Source: Nodosilinea sp. PGN35
GTDB taxonomy: Bacteria; Cyanobacteriota; Cyanobacteriia; Phormidesmidales; Phormidesmidaceae
Length of the DNA stretch: 64,000 nt
Assembly: GCF_029109325.1 (NCBI RefSeq)
Contig: NZ_JAQKQJ010000003.1
Location: 62,001 to 126,000 of the forward strand
Direction: 5' to 3'
In this document: in pieces, positions 36,454-44,771 of the stretch
How the letters are laid out: each line of letters starts with the position of its first letter
Position numbering within the stretch: position 1 is the stretch's first letter
Notes under the pieces: model-generated
The model's database searches: none
The model's input: the letters and a program-made list of their open reading frames with translations, nothing else
Told to the model about the DNA's origin: nothing
Program-made: the position numbers and the translations under genes

Positions 36454-36813
36454 CTAGAACTTGTTGGTCTCGGCGCGAATGGTGTCGAAGGTGATGTCTT
36501 GCTGCTCGCCTGCGAAGGGGTTGTCGGGGGTGAGAAAGAGCATGCAGTGGCACTCTTTGCGCTCCTGCATGGGAATACAGGGGCAGTTCCAGTAGATGGC
36601 CTTGACTTCGGCCTCTTTGTCTTCGTAATGGCGACAGGGGCAGAGGGGCGAGCCGAAGTCATCCTTGTGCTTGGCTAAACCCTCAAGCACCACCGCCGTC
36701 ACGCCTGGGTCGGAGCAGAAGTAGGTGCCGGTGCGCTTGGCATAGCTCTGGGCAAAGCTGCGCATCAGCTCTAGGTTTTTGTCGGTGGCCTGGGTGGTTT
36801 TGGTGTCAGTCAT
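36454..36813 (-). CDS. ftrC: Ferredoxin:thioredoxin reductase, catalytic subunit
   Basis: The 4Fe-4S subunit of FTR, which passes electrons from photosynthetic ferredoxin to thioredoxins. It has 119 residues. The cysteine set for the cluster and active-site disulfide is visible: TYFCSDPG, LCPCRHY, NCPCIP and ECHCMLF, that is three CxC motifs plus one single Cys. The start at 36813 (MTDTKTT) removes an implausible 17-residue extension. It sits between sufR and sufB, downstream of the SufR operators, so its expression probably follows Fe-S demand (inference). The variable subunit is not in the window. Confidence 0.95.
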   Translation of the reverse strand: MTDTKTTQATDKNLELMRSFAQSYAKRTGTYFCSDPGVTAVVLEGLAKHKDDFGSPLCPCRHYEDKEAEVKAIYWNCPCIPMQERKECHCMLFLTPDNPFAGEQQDITFDTIRAETNKF

Positions 36814-36858
36814 TGCAGAGGGGATAGCTACACAGCCCAATAATTTTATACAATTAAG

Positions 36859-36872
36859 CAACACTTACGTTG
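36859..36872. promoter_or_regulatory. SufR operator 1
   Basis: CAAC-ACTTAC-GTTG, a perfect match to the CAAC-N6-GTTG inverted repeat known as the SufR site in Synechocystis. It lies 46 bases upstream of ftrC. Confidence 0.85.
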
Positions 36873-36897
36873 TCTAACTATCTTCAGGGTAGTTTAG

Positions 36898-36911
36898 CAA
36901 CACGAAAGTTG
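36898..36911. promoter_or_regulatory. SufR operator 2
   Basis: CAAC-ACGAAA-GTTG, a second perfect site 39 bp from the first (start to start), in the gap between divergent ftrC and sufR. Two sites are also reported for the sufR/suf promoter of Synechocystis. Confidence 0.85.
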
Positions 36912-37017
36912 TCAAAGTAGATTTGTCTATCCAGGTGGGGATATCCAACCCGCTGGTGGAAGGGGTCTGCAAGACAACCGATGAACGTACTTTTTGACGG
37001 CTAGGTGGGCCAACGCC

Positions 37018-37668
37018 ATGACCTCTGTGCAGCAACCCTCTACAAAAGACGACATTTTGACCTACCTGCTCAGGCAGGGGGAAGCGACGGCCCACGATCT
37101 GGCGGAGCACTTTGAGGTCAGTGCCCAGGCCATTCGCCGCCATCTAAAAGATTTAGAAACCGAGGAGCTGATCGAGCACCGGGCGGTGCAGGAGGGCATG
37201 GGGCGACCCAACCACCTGTACCAGGTGAGCGCTAAGGGGCGCGATCGCTTTCCCCACAAGTACGACGAGTTTGCCCTGTCGCTGCTCGACACCCTGGCCG
37301 AAACCGTGGGCAAAGACCAGGTGGGCACCCTGCTGCGCAAGCAGTGGGAGCGCAAGGCGCTGGAATACCGCGACCAGGTGGGCACAGGCAGTCTGGCTGA
37401 GCGGGTGGCTCGACTGGTACAAATTCGCAAGGCCGAAGGCTACATGTCGGAATGGCACGCGGTCAACGACGGCGATGTGCGGCAGGCGGGCACTGGCTAC
37501 GTGATTACCGAGTACAACTGCGCCATTTCCCACATTGCCGAGTCGTTTCCGAGCATCTGCGGCAATGAGCTGGAGATGTTTCAAATCGCCCTGGGCGACT
37601 GCACGGTGGAGCGCACCCACTGGCTGGTGCAGGGCGAGCACCGCTGCGGGTATCTGGTGCAGGGGTGA
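37018..37668 (+). CDS. sufR: SufR, Fe-S cluster assembly repressor
   Basis: DeoR/ArsR-like winged-helix repressor of 216 residues that carries an Fe-S cluster and represses suf when cluster-loaded. The helix-turn-helix is at about 20-50 (ATAHDLAEHFEVSAQAIRRHLKDLE). The C-terminal cluster site has exactly C-X12-C-X13-C-X14-C (in NCAISHIAES, SICGNELE, GDCTVERT and HRCGYL), the SufR signature. The ATG at 37018 is chosen over an upstream TTG. It is divergent from ftrC-sufBCDS with two operator sites between. Confidence 0.96.
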   Translation: MTSVQQPSTKDDILTYLLRQGEATAHDLAEHFEVSAQAIRRHLKDLETEELIEHRAVQEGMGRPNHLYQVSAKGRDRFPHKYDEFALSLLDTLAETVGKDQVGTLLRKQWERKALEYRDQVGTGSLAERVARLVQIRKAEGYMSEWHAVNDGDVRQAGTGYVITEYNCAISHIAESFPSICGNELEMFQIALGDCTVERTHWLVQGEHRCGYLVQG

Positions 37669-37694
37669 GAGGGGGTTTTGGGTGTCGGGTCTTG

Positions 37695-37744
37695 GGTATA
37701 CGGTGCACGGTGCACGGTGCGAGGCCGAACCGCAAACCGCTTAA
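37695..37744. repeat. TATACGGT dispersed repeat, copy 2
   Basis: TATACGGTGCACGGTGCACG, then GTGCGAGGCCGAACCGCAAA and CCGCTTAACC. It shares its order and most bases with 26922-26969; here the GTGCACG unit is duplicated. Confidence 0.55.
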
Positions 37745-37849
37745 CCGCTGACCGTTCACCGTGTATCCCCCATCCCCCTCTCAGGAAAAATTTAGGCGGT
37801 GTTGGTAGGGTGTTGCTTAAACAAATTCTCTGAGCAAGGGACACTACCA

Positions 37850-39289
37850 ATGGTTGAAAGTACGCTCACCTGGGCGCTGCTGGCGGGTTATGGCGGGTTG
37901 TTGTTTTATTTGGTGCGCCAAACCACGCCCGATAAGGTGACGCCGCCGGAGTTTTTTGAGGGCCAGTCGAGCACCGGGCAGGCACCGGGACTGTGGCTGC
38001 TGGTGGCCAGCGCGGCGATCTCGTGGATTTTTGCGAAATCCATCGACAATGCGGCCAGCCTGGGGCAGACCTTTGGGGTGCTGGGGGGCATCGGCTACGC
38101 GATCTACTACCTGAGCTTTGTGACGGCGGCGATCGCCCTCTACTACATCCGCACGCGGGGCGGCTTTCGTTCAATACCCGAATTTTTGGTGAGCAAGTAC
38201 GGCCGGGTGTGTTCGCGGCTGTTTTTGCTGGCGATCGCCATTCGCCTGCTCAACGAGGTGTGGTCAAACACCAAAGTCTTCTCGCTCTACTTTGGCCCCG
38301 AGGGCAGCGCGGGCTACTGGGTGGCAGCGGCGATCGTCACCCTGTTCACCGTGTATTACACCCTGCTGGGGGGCCTGCGCAGCAGTCTGCTCACCGACGG
38401 GGCGCAGATGGTGCTGGCCGCTGTGCTGCTGGTGGTCATTCTCGCCACCGTTGGCCCTGGGCTGGCCCGCGAGGGGCTGCCGGTGGTTGACGCCGACACC
38501 CGCAGCGGGGCGATCACCTTCTGCGGTCTGGCCCTGGTGCAGGTGTTCAGCTACCCCTTCCACGACCCGGTGATGACCGATCGCGCTTTTATCACCGGGC
38601 CGCGCACCATGGTTAAGGGGTTTATCTGGGCGGGGTTGCTCAGCGGCGGGTTTATTTTTCTGTTTAGCTTTGTGGGGTTGTACGCTCGCACCCTGGGACT
38701 GGAGGGTTCCCCCAGCCTGACGGTGCCCGCCCTGTTTGGCCTGCCCATGCTGCTGGTGTTTAACGCCATCATGCTGACCAGCGCTGGCTCCACCCTAGAC
38801 TCGACTTTCTCCAGCACCGCCAAGGTGGGCGCACGCGACTGGTTTCACCGCAAGGGTGCCCCCACCGAGGGCCAGGCCCGCCTGGGCCGCTGGTGGATCA
38901 TTGCGATCGCCATCCTCGGCAATGTGCCCCTGCTGAGCATCTACATGGGCGATCGCATTGGCCCCGCGATCATTCTCGCCACCACCATCAGCGGCACCAT
39001 GGTGATGGGGCTGGCTCCGATCTTTCTGCTGGCGTTTTTGCCCAGGGCTGGGGCGCTCAGCTTTCACCTCGCCTTTTGGCCAGGGCTGGTGTTTGGCGTG
39101 CTGCGGGTGGCCGAAAACGTCATCGGTGCTACCCTCTTCCCGACCTGGATGAGTCTGGGGACTGGCCGCTATGCCGTCGATCTGGGGGTAAATATCTACG
39201 GCCTGCTGCTGTGCACGGCGGGCTATCTGCTGGGGGCCTGGCTGGGCAGCCTCCGGGCCAAGACATCCAAAGCGCTGCCCGAAGCGTAG
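37850..39289 (+). CDS. Sodium:solute symporter family protein
   Basis: Membrane symporter of the SSS family, 479 residues and about 13 hydrophobic helices, using sodium to drive uptake of an unknown solute. Family patterns include ISWIFAKSIDNAASLGQTFGVLGGIGYAIYYL in the first helices, GGFRSIPEFLVSKYGRV, YYTLLGGLRSSLLTDGAQM and the sodium-site helix with NAIMLTSAGSTLDSTFSSTAKVGARD. The ATG at 37850 has AAGGGA upstream at a good distance; an in-frame TTG 17 codons earlier is unlikely. A strong terminator follows the stop. Confidence 0.9.
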   Translation: MVESTLTWALLAGYGGLLFYLVRQTTPDKVTPPEFFEGQSSTGQAPGLWLLVASAAISWIFAKSIDNAASLGQTFGVLGGIGYAIYYLSFVTAAIALYYIRTRGGFRSIPEFLVSKYGRVCSRLFLLAIAIRLLNEVWSNTKVFSLYFGPEGSAGYWVAAAIVTLFTVYYTLLGGLRSSLLTDGAQMVLAAVLLVVILATVGPGLAREGLPVVDADTRSGAITFCGLALVQVFSYPFHDPVMTDRAFITGPRTMVKGFIWAGLLSGGFIFLFSFVGLYARTLGLEGSPSLTVPALFGLPMLLVFNAIMLTSAGSTLDSTFSSTAKVGARDWFHRKGAPTEGQARLGRWWIIAIAILGNVPLLSIYMGDRIGPAIILATTISGTMVMGLAPIFLLAFLPRAGALSFHLAFWPGLVFGVLRVAENVIGATLFPTWMSLGTGRYAVDLGVNIYGLLLCTAGYLLGAWLGSLRAKTSKALPEA

Positions 39290-39316
39290 ATCTATCACAC
39301 CTCTCTCCAGGAAACG

Positions 39317-39348
39317 GCGGCGGCCAGGTACCTCTGGCCGCCGCTTTT
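39317..39348 (+). terminator. Intrinsic terminator of the symporter gene
   Basis: An 11-bp perfect stem (GCGGCGGCCAG / CTGGCCGCCGC) with a six-base loop, followed by TTTT. Confidence 0.85.
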
Positions 39349-39540
39349 GTCTGTTGGGCAAAATTTTGTTGCCCTCAGCCGGGTCTGATGCTAAATTCGC
39401 CCAGGCTACCCCCGGCTGGGCTAGGCCAACGCCGTCTGCCCCTGCGTAAGCTGCCGGTTGAGAAGCGGGGATATGGGAGTCGAATTCGGTATGTACAGTG
39501 CAGTATAGATACAGTTGCCCTATGGGAATCTCGCCCCACC

Positions 39541-39810
39541 ATGCTCGATCAATCGCTTCAGTTTCTCACCCCCGACGAGTCGGCAGAGGTCGATAAAGCC
39601 CTGCTGACCTCCCCCGAGAAATTTCTCGCCCGGCTGACCATCTCCACCGCCAAGCTGCTGAAGGCGATCGCCGCCGATACCGGCACCCCCATCGAAGCCC
39701 TGACAGCGGTGCAGATCGTGCAGTGGTTTGAGAAAGACGCCAAACTCAAGCGCGAGCAGGGGGTGAACGCGTCAGTGCTGAAGTGGGACTCGGAGGATTT
39801 GGGGGAGTAG
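39541..39810 (+). CDS. Small conserved hypothetical protein
   Basis: An 89-residue soluble protein starting MLDQSLQFLTPDESAEVDKAL at an ATG after the symporter terminator. It appears helical and charged, with SPEKFLARLTISTAKLLKAIA and ALTAVQIVQWFEKDAKLKRE. I do not recognise a named family. The regular composition and clean start argue that it is real. The repeat TTTTGAG begins just after its stop. Confidence 0.6.
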   Translation: MLDQSLQFLTPDESAEVDKALLTSPEKFLARLTISTAKLLKAIAADTGTPIEALTAVQIVQWFEKDAKLKREQGVNASVLKWDSEDLGE

Positions 39811-39821
39811 GGGAGGGTAAG

Positions 39822-39845
39822 TTTTGAGTTTTGAGTTTTGAGTTG
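39822..39845. repeat. TTTTGAG tandem repeat, second locus
   Basis: Three direct TTTTGAG units, followed 25 bases later by the inverted motif AAAATTCAAAAC. Same family as 28364-28395. Confidence 0.55.
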
Positions 39846-39988
39846 ATGGTTGAGTAGTGAACTGAGAACTTAAAATTCAAAACTCCTCCCCACTCCCCAC
39901 CCTCCCCACTCCCCTGCCCGATCGCCGCTGACTTTCTGTAAACTGGGAGAGACCATCGCACACCACAGATTTAAGGAAGCAGCACATC

Positions 39989-40762
39989 ATGGGGTTATTT
40001 GATCGCGTTAGCCGAGTGGTTCGCTCTAACCTAAATGCGGCGGTGAGTTCGGCGGAAAATCCTGAGAAAATCCTGGATCAGGCCATTATCGATATGCAGG
40101 AAGACCTGGTGCAGATGCGCCAGGCGGTGGCGGGGGCGATCGCCAGCCAGAAGCGGGTGCAGCAGCAGTACGAGCGCGCCAGCAGCGAAGCCAACACCTG
40201 GCAGCAGCGGGCTCAGCTGGCCCTGCAGAAGGGCGACGAAGACCTGGCCAAGCAGGCCCTGCTGCGCAAGAAAACCCAGGCCGAAACCGCCGTGGCGCTG
40301 AAAACTCAGCTCGACTCTCAGAGTGCTATCGTTGACAAGCTCAAGCGCGACCTGATTGGGCTGGAGAGCAAGCTGTCGGAGGCCAAGACCAAAAAAGACA
40401 TGCTCAAGGCGCGCGCCAGTGCCGCCAGGGCCAACGAGCAGCTGCAAAGCACCACCAGTAGCCTCAACACCACCAGCGCCATGGCCGCCTTTGAGCGCAT
40501 GGAAGAAAAAGTGCTGCAAATGGAGGCCAAATCCCAGGCGGCGGCTGAGCTGGCCGGAGCCGACCTGGAGAGCCAGTTTGCCAGCCTGGAAGCCGGGGGC
40601 GATGTGGATCTGGAGCTGGCGGCCATGAAGGCGCAAATGCTGGGCGGCACTGCCGACCAGGGCCAGCTGCCCGCCGCCGAAACCCCCATCCCCGCCACCG
40701 AGTCGGCGGCGGTAGACGCCGAGCTGGAAGAGCTCCGATCGCAGATCGACCAGCTCGACTAG
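39989..40762 (+). CDS. vipp1: Vipp1/IM30 (PspA family) membrane-remodelling protein
   Basis: ESCRT-III-like protein that maintains thylakoid and plasma membranes. It has 257 residues. The amphipathic N-terminal helix MGLFDRVSRVVRSNLNAAVS is followed by a long coiled coil (about 25-190) with the PspA hallmark ENPEKILDQAIIDMQEDL. Beyond the PspA core is an Ala/Pro linker and a short helix (about 238-257, AAVDAELEELRSQIDQLD), the C-terminal extension that distinguishes Vipp1 from bacterial PspA. No psp regulator is adjacent, as expected in cyanobacteria. Confidence 0.93.
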   Translation: MGLFDRVSRVVRSNLNAAVSSAENPEKILDQAIIDMQEDLVQMRQAVAGAIASQKRVQQQYERASSEANTWQQRAQLALQKGDEDLAKQALLRKKTQAETAVALKTQLDSQSAIVDKLKRDLIGLESKLSEAKTKKDMLKARASAARANEQLQSTTSSLNTTSAMAAFERMEEKVLQMEAKSQAAAELAGADLESQFASLEAGGDVDLELAAMKAQMLGGTADQGQLPAAETPIPATESAAVDAELEELRSQIDQLD

Positions 40763-40825
40763 ACTCGACGCCTGCGGTTTTGGGGTTTGGGTGCTCGCTG
40801 CGGCCCCGAACCCAAAGCTTCGCCT

Positions 40826-42376
40826 CTAATTTTCCTGGCTCTTCGAGAGCATGTGATCGACACTGACGGCGCGATCGCGGCCATGGTTTTTTGCCCAATA
40901 CAGGGCTTTGTCGGCCAGGGTGACCAGGGTGTGGGGCGTTTCGCCGTGGTGGGGAAAACTGGCTACCCCCAGGGAAATGGTCAGCGGCGGGAGCATTTGG
41001 TCGTTAAACGAATTGGTGATGTACTTAACCGCGCGGCGAATTTTCTCGGCCCGCTTCAGGGCCACGTGGGGAGGAGTGTCGAGCAGCACCATACAAAACT
41101 CTTCCCCGCCGTAGCGGCAGACAATGTCCTGGGCGCGCACGTGGCCCCGCAGCAGCATGCCCATGTTCTTGAGCACCGCATCGCCCGCCTGGTGGCCGTA
41201 GGTGTCGTTGACCAATTTGAAGTGGTCAATATCGATCAAAATAATACTGACATTCTGCGATCGGTTGGCGGCATTGCACAGATTGTTGAGCACCGTCTCG
41301 GCGTGGCGACGGTTGAGCAACCCCGTCAGCGGATCTTTGAGGGCCTGATCTTGCAGGTCTTCGAGCAGCAGCAGCCGCTGCATAACAAACAAAATTTGCT
41401 CAGACAGCTTTTTCAACAGCGCTGTCTGCACCGGGTTAAGCGGTTCTGACTTGCTCTGCACCAGCTGCACAATACAGGTGGTCTGGTTGATCATCCCCAG
41501 CACAATGCATTTAGAGGTCTGGGTCAGGCAGTGCTCCACCTGACACTGATGGCACTCATGGCCAACCGTTGGCTGCTGACCCGAAAGCTGAACGTGGGGA
41601 TAGCAGCACTGCTGTTCGATCACCGCCAGGGGGCTATGGTCGCCCCACTCGGTGAGCACCGTCAATGTCTCCGGGGCTGCCGAGAACAATACCAGGCGAC
41701 CCGACTCGTGGGGAAAAAAGTGGGGCAGATAGGTGGCCAATAGCTGCCCCAGCTGTCTGTAGGTCAGGCAGGCCTGTAGCTGCGCTACCATGTCAACCAG
41801 GCGAGGTTGACCCTGGTGCAGGCGATCGCGGATCGGGCCAGCAGGGCTCAGCGCCACTACCCGCGACAGGTAGTCGATACTGCGGGGCGGAGCGATGGGC
41901 GGTGGTACTGGTTCGACTGTCGGGCGCAGGGGCGGCCTTGGCTGGGCCAGCGTCAGGCACAGCAGCAGTTGTTGAGCAAGATACTGAAGGGTCTTAACCT
42001 GCACATCGCTCAGGCTATCGACGGCTAGCCCCGGCACGTAAACCGTGAACTGGTATCGAGCATCGGCCTTGTGCAAGCGCCCTACGAGCACGGGCTCAGC
42101 CCCGATGGCGGTAGAGTCGGACGATCGACTGTAGGTGGTCAGCGACAGCTGAGCGCCGTCTAAGCTAGTGCCCTCAACGGGTTGGCTCGACAGCACCTCC
42201 CGCAGGGTAGCGGCGGGCAGTTGCCCATAGGTCATTACTCCACCGTGACGCCAGTTGTCGCCTACCTGCACCGTCAGCGCCATCTGGGGGGCCGCCAGGG
42301 TGAGGGAGGCGAGCTTGAGGAAGTTACACAGGGCTGGATAAGCCTCTCCTAAGGAACTAGGCTGAACTTGGTTCAT
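40826..42376 (-). CDS. GAF-type sensor diguanylate cyclase
   Basis: Makes the second messenger c-di-GMP. It has 516 residues. The N-terminal region (about 1-150) is an unrecognised globular domain; a Pro-rich linker precedes a probable GAF domain (about 185-345) with a Cys/His-rich stretch (QQCCYPH...HECHQCQVEHC). The C-terminal GGDEF domain (about 350-505) has the active site YGGEEF and, five residues before it, the inhibitory-site motif RAQD. All catalytic residues look intact. The ATG at 42376 (MNQVQPSSLGEAY) is preferred to a start 15 codons upstream. Confidence 0.88.
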   Translation of the reverse strand: MNQVQPSSLGEAYPALCNFLKLASLTLAAPQMALTVQVGDNWRHGGVMTYGQLPAATLREVLSSQPVEGTSLDGAQLSLTTYSRSSDSTAIGAEPVLVGRLHKADARYQFTVYVPGLAVDSLSDVQVKTLQYLAQQLLLCLTLAQPRPPLRPTVEPVPPPIAPPRSIDYLSRVVALSPAGPIRDRLHQGQPRLVDMVAQLQACLTYRQLGQLLATYLPHFFPHESGRLVLFSAAPETLTVLTEWGDHSPLAVIEQQCCYPHVQLSGQQPTVGHECHQCQVEHCLTQTSKCIVLGMINQTTCIVQLVQSKSEPLNPVQTALLKKLSEQILFVMQRLLLLEDLQDQALKDPLTGLLNRRHAETVLNNLCNAANRSQNVSIILIDIDHFKLVNDTYGHQAGDAVLKNMGMLLRGHVRAQDIVCRYGGEEFCMVLLDTPPHVALKRAEKIRRAVKYITNSFNDQMLPPLTISLGVASFPHHGETPHTLVTLADKALYWAKNHGRDRAVSVDHMLSKSQEN

Positions 42377-42488
42377 GACGGAAAGAACCCCAAAACAAGA
42401 GGGCATTGATAACGGCCCCAAAGAACTTCGCTATAGGGTGCGCCCGTGGCGTGGCTCATCCCCACTAGATGCGCTGAAGTGACATGAA

Positions 42489-42530
42489 CTGTTACACCGG
42501 GGCGGCTCGGGAGTGGCTCTGGTGTAACAG
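42489..42530. repeat. 10-bp perfect inverted repeat between divergent genes
   Basis: CTGTTACACC (42489-42498) and GGTGTAACAG (42521-42530) are exact complements 22 bases apart, in the gap between the GGDEF gene and the aminotransferase gene. It may be an operator or a hairpin. Confidence 0.5.
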
Positions 42531-42559
42531 CCCACTGGAGTAGGGCTAAACAAAGGTTT

Positions 42560-42565
42560 TATAAT
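42560..42565 (+). promoter_or_regulatory. Possible -10 element of the aminotransferase promoter
   Basis: Perfect TATAAT about 90 bases upstream of the start. No strong -35 hexamer is visible. Confidence 0.4.
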
Positions 42566-42655
42566 GAGTATTCCCCAATTGCTCCAGCTAACGCCGATTG
42601 CTCCAGCTAGCGTTAACCCCTCTGCTTTGCGAGAGGCCGATCACCCTTCCCCCTT

Positions 42656-43849
42656 GTGACCATGCAAATTGCCCAGCGGATGAAGCCCCTTCAGGCCAAT
42701 GTGTTTGCCGATATGGATCGGGCTAAGGCCAGGGCCCGGGCGGCGGGTAAGGCGGTTGTAGATCTATCGTTGGGCTCGTCAGATCTGCCGACGCCGCCCC
42801 ACGTGCTCGATGCGATCGCCGCCGCCCTGGACGACCCCACCACCCACGGCTACTGTCTGTTTTCGGGTACCCAGGCGTTTCGCGAGGCCGCCGCCCGCTG
42901 GTACACCGACAAGTTTGGCGTGGCGGTTAACCCCGACACCGAGGTGCTGCTGTTGATCGGCTCCCAGGAGGGCACCGCCCACCTGCCGTTGGCCATTCTC
43001 AACCCCGGCGATTTTGCCCTGCTAATGGATCCGGGTTACCCTTCCCACGCCGGGGGCGTGTACCTGGCCAACGGGCAGATCTACCCCATGCCCCTGCACC
43101 CCGAGGACGGATTCTTGCCCCGCTTTGGCGATATTCCCCCAGCGGTGCTGGAGCAGTCGCGGCTGATGGTGCTGAGTTACCCCCACAACCCCACCACCGC
43201 CACGGCAACCCTGGAATTTTGGCAGGAGGCGGTGGCCTTTTGCCAGCGGCACGACCTGGTGCTGGCCCACGATTTTCCCTACGCCGACCTCACCTTTACG
43301 GGGCAGCCTGCGGTTTCGGCGCTCCAGGCCGATCGCGACAAAACCTGCACCGTTGAGTTCTTCACCATGTCGAAGTCCTACAATATGGGGGGCTTTCGGG
43401 TGGGCTATGCCATCGGCAACGCCGCGATCATTCAGGCGCTGCGCCAGGTCAAGGCCAACGTCGATTTCAACCAGTATCCAGGCATTCAGCGGGGGGCGAT
43501 CGCCGCCCTCAGCGGCCCCCAGGACACCGTCCACCAGATGATTGCCACCTTCCAGACGCGGCGCGACGCGGCGGTGGCGGCTTTCCACCAAGTTGGCTGG
43601 GCGGTGCCGGTGCCCGAGGCCACCATGTATATCTGGGCCAAACTGCCCGAGCCGTGGGGCGAGCGTTCTCAGGAGTTTTGCCTGCGCCTGGTGGAGCAGA
43701 CCGGAGTGGCCCTGGCCCCTGGCGTGGGCTTCGGCAAAGCGGGGGAGGGCTACGTACGCGTGGCGTTGGTGCACCCGCCGCAGGTGCTAGAGGAGGCGAT
43801 CGCCCGCCTGGCCAAGTTCTTGCCCGACTGCTCCGGCGATCGCCCCTAG
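42656..43849 (+). CDS. Class I/II aminotransferase (LL-DAP aminotransferase-like)
   Basis: Fold-type I PLP transaminase of 397 residues. The PLP-binding Lys is in MSKSYNMGGFRVGYA at about 236-250, with the Asp/Tyr of LAHDFPYADL and the Asn of SYPHNPTTATA in the cofactor pocket and the Arg of YVRVALV near the end. The pattern resembles DapL and related cyanobacterial aminotransferases, so lysine/peptidoglycan biosynthesis is possible but the amino donor cannot be fixed by eye. The GTG at 42656 or the ATG at 42662 may be used. Confidence 0.85.
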   Translation: MTMQIAQRMKPLQANVFADMDRAKARARAAGKAVVDLSLGSSDLPTPPHVLDAIAAALDDPTTHGYCLFSGTQAFREAAARWYTDKFGVAVNPDTEVLLLIGSQEGTAHLPLAILNPGDFALLMDPGYPSHAGGVYLANGQIYPMPLHPEDGFLPRFGDIPPAVLEQSRLMVLSYPHNPTTATATLEFWQEAVAFCQRHDLVLAHDFPYADLTFTGQPAVSALQADRDKTCTVEFFTMSKSYNMGGFRVGYAIGNAAIIQALRQVKANVDFNQYPGIQRGAIAALSGPQDTVHQMIATFQTRRDAAVAAFHQVGWAVPVPEATMYIWAKLPEPWGERSQEFCLRLVEQTGVALAPGVGFGKAGEGYVRVALVHPPQVLEEAIARLAKFLPDCSGDRP

Positions 43850-44164
43850 GTCGCGGCAGTGAGCCACCTGCTACCTGACACCCAAACTCCCCAGCGCGGC
43901 GCGCCCCGGTCTGCCCGTCGCTGCTAGACCCAGCCCAACTAAGAAAAACACCTATTTCAGAGGCACAGATTCGGCCCGTTACCCCGATCGTGGTGAAGCA
44001 CCGATTAAGATGAAAGTAGCTGAGTTAAGGATTGGATTAACTTACCCGGCTCTGCTTTAGTGCTGAGCTACGCCATTCATTAGTATCCAGGGTGCAACTC
44101 ATTGGGTTATCAGAACAGCTTGTAGTTCTGGTGGTTCCAGTCCTCAGAACAGGATCTAAGGGTA
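43850..44164. other. Intergenic interval, nothing specific seen
   Basis: No gene, RNA or clear repeat recognised between the aminotransferase and the response regulator genes. It must contain the promoter of the latter. Confidence 0.4.
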
Positions 44165-44566
44165 ATGGTGACATCTCCATCCAGCACTGCTGATGGTCGG
44201 CTTCGCATTGTTGTGGTAGAAGACGACAGGGGCAACCGTCTGTTTTTCGCTGACTACCTCACCTACTCGGGCTTCCACGTTCTGGCCCTACCCCACGGGT
44301 TAGACCTGCACCAACATCTCAAAGAGTTTCAGCCCCATCTGCTGCTGCTCGATCTGGGGCTGCCCGAAGTTGACGGCTACACGCTGCTCAAGCAGCTGCG
44401 CGCCACAGACCAGTGGCGGCACCTGCCGGTGGTCATCGTGTCGGGCTATGCCTTTGCCGAAGACCAGCACCGCGCCCTAGCCCTGGGAGCCCAGCAGTAC
44501 CTGGTCAAGCCCATAGCCCTTCAGCAGCTCAACCAGGCCATTCATACCGTTTTGCGGCCCGAGTAA
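44165..44566 (+). CDS. Single-domain response regulator
   Basis: CheY-like receiver of 133 residues with no output domain. The acidic pocket is in VVVEDDRGNRLF, the phosphoacceptor Asp in LLLDLGLPEVDGY (about 60), the Ser in VVIVSGYAFAEDQ and the Lys in QYLVKPIAL. It has no adjacent kinase. A convergent 66-residue protein ends 5 bases from its stop. Partner and role are unknown. Confidence 0.88.
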   Translation: MVTSPSSTADGRLRIVVVEDDRGNRLFFADYLTYSGFHVLALPHGLDLHQHLKEFQPHLLLLDLGLPEVDGYTLLKQLRATDQWRHLPVVIVSGYAFAEDQHRALALGAQQYLVKPIALQQLNQAIHTVLRPE

Positions 44567-44570
44567 CCCG

Positions 44571-44771
44571 CTACGACAGGCTTCCCCCGCCTGGCCCGGA
44601 CTGCTGCTCGGCCAAAAATCGCTCCACATCTCGGCTTAAGACTTGAACGGCTTCGCCAATATCGGTAATGGTGTGCTCAAGCTGTGACGACGCCGCCACC
44701 GCCGACTGGAGCCGATTGAGAATATCTCTAATTTGCTCGCGATAGAGCATTTCAAACTCTTGGGGGGTCAT
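44571..44771 (-). CDS. Small coiled-coil hypothetical protein
   Basis: A 66-residue soluble protein (MTPQEFEMLYREQIRDILNRLQ...), mostly helical with heptad-like spacing at about 10-55 and a Gly-rich end. It is convergent with the response regulator. I do not recognise a family; length and composition resemble small conserved cyanobacterial proteins. Confidence 0.55.
   Translation of the reverse strand: MTPQEFEMLYREQIRDILNRLQSAVAASSQLEHTITDIGEAVQVLSRDVERFLAEQQSGPGGGSLS

Noticed and set aside
38893..39540. N-terminal part of a 305-codon frame ending at 39810
   Set aside because: It overlaps the symporter gene in another frame and crosses its terminator; only the part from 39541 has coding character.
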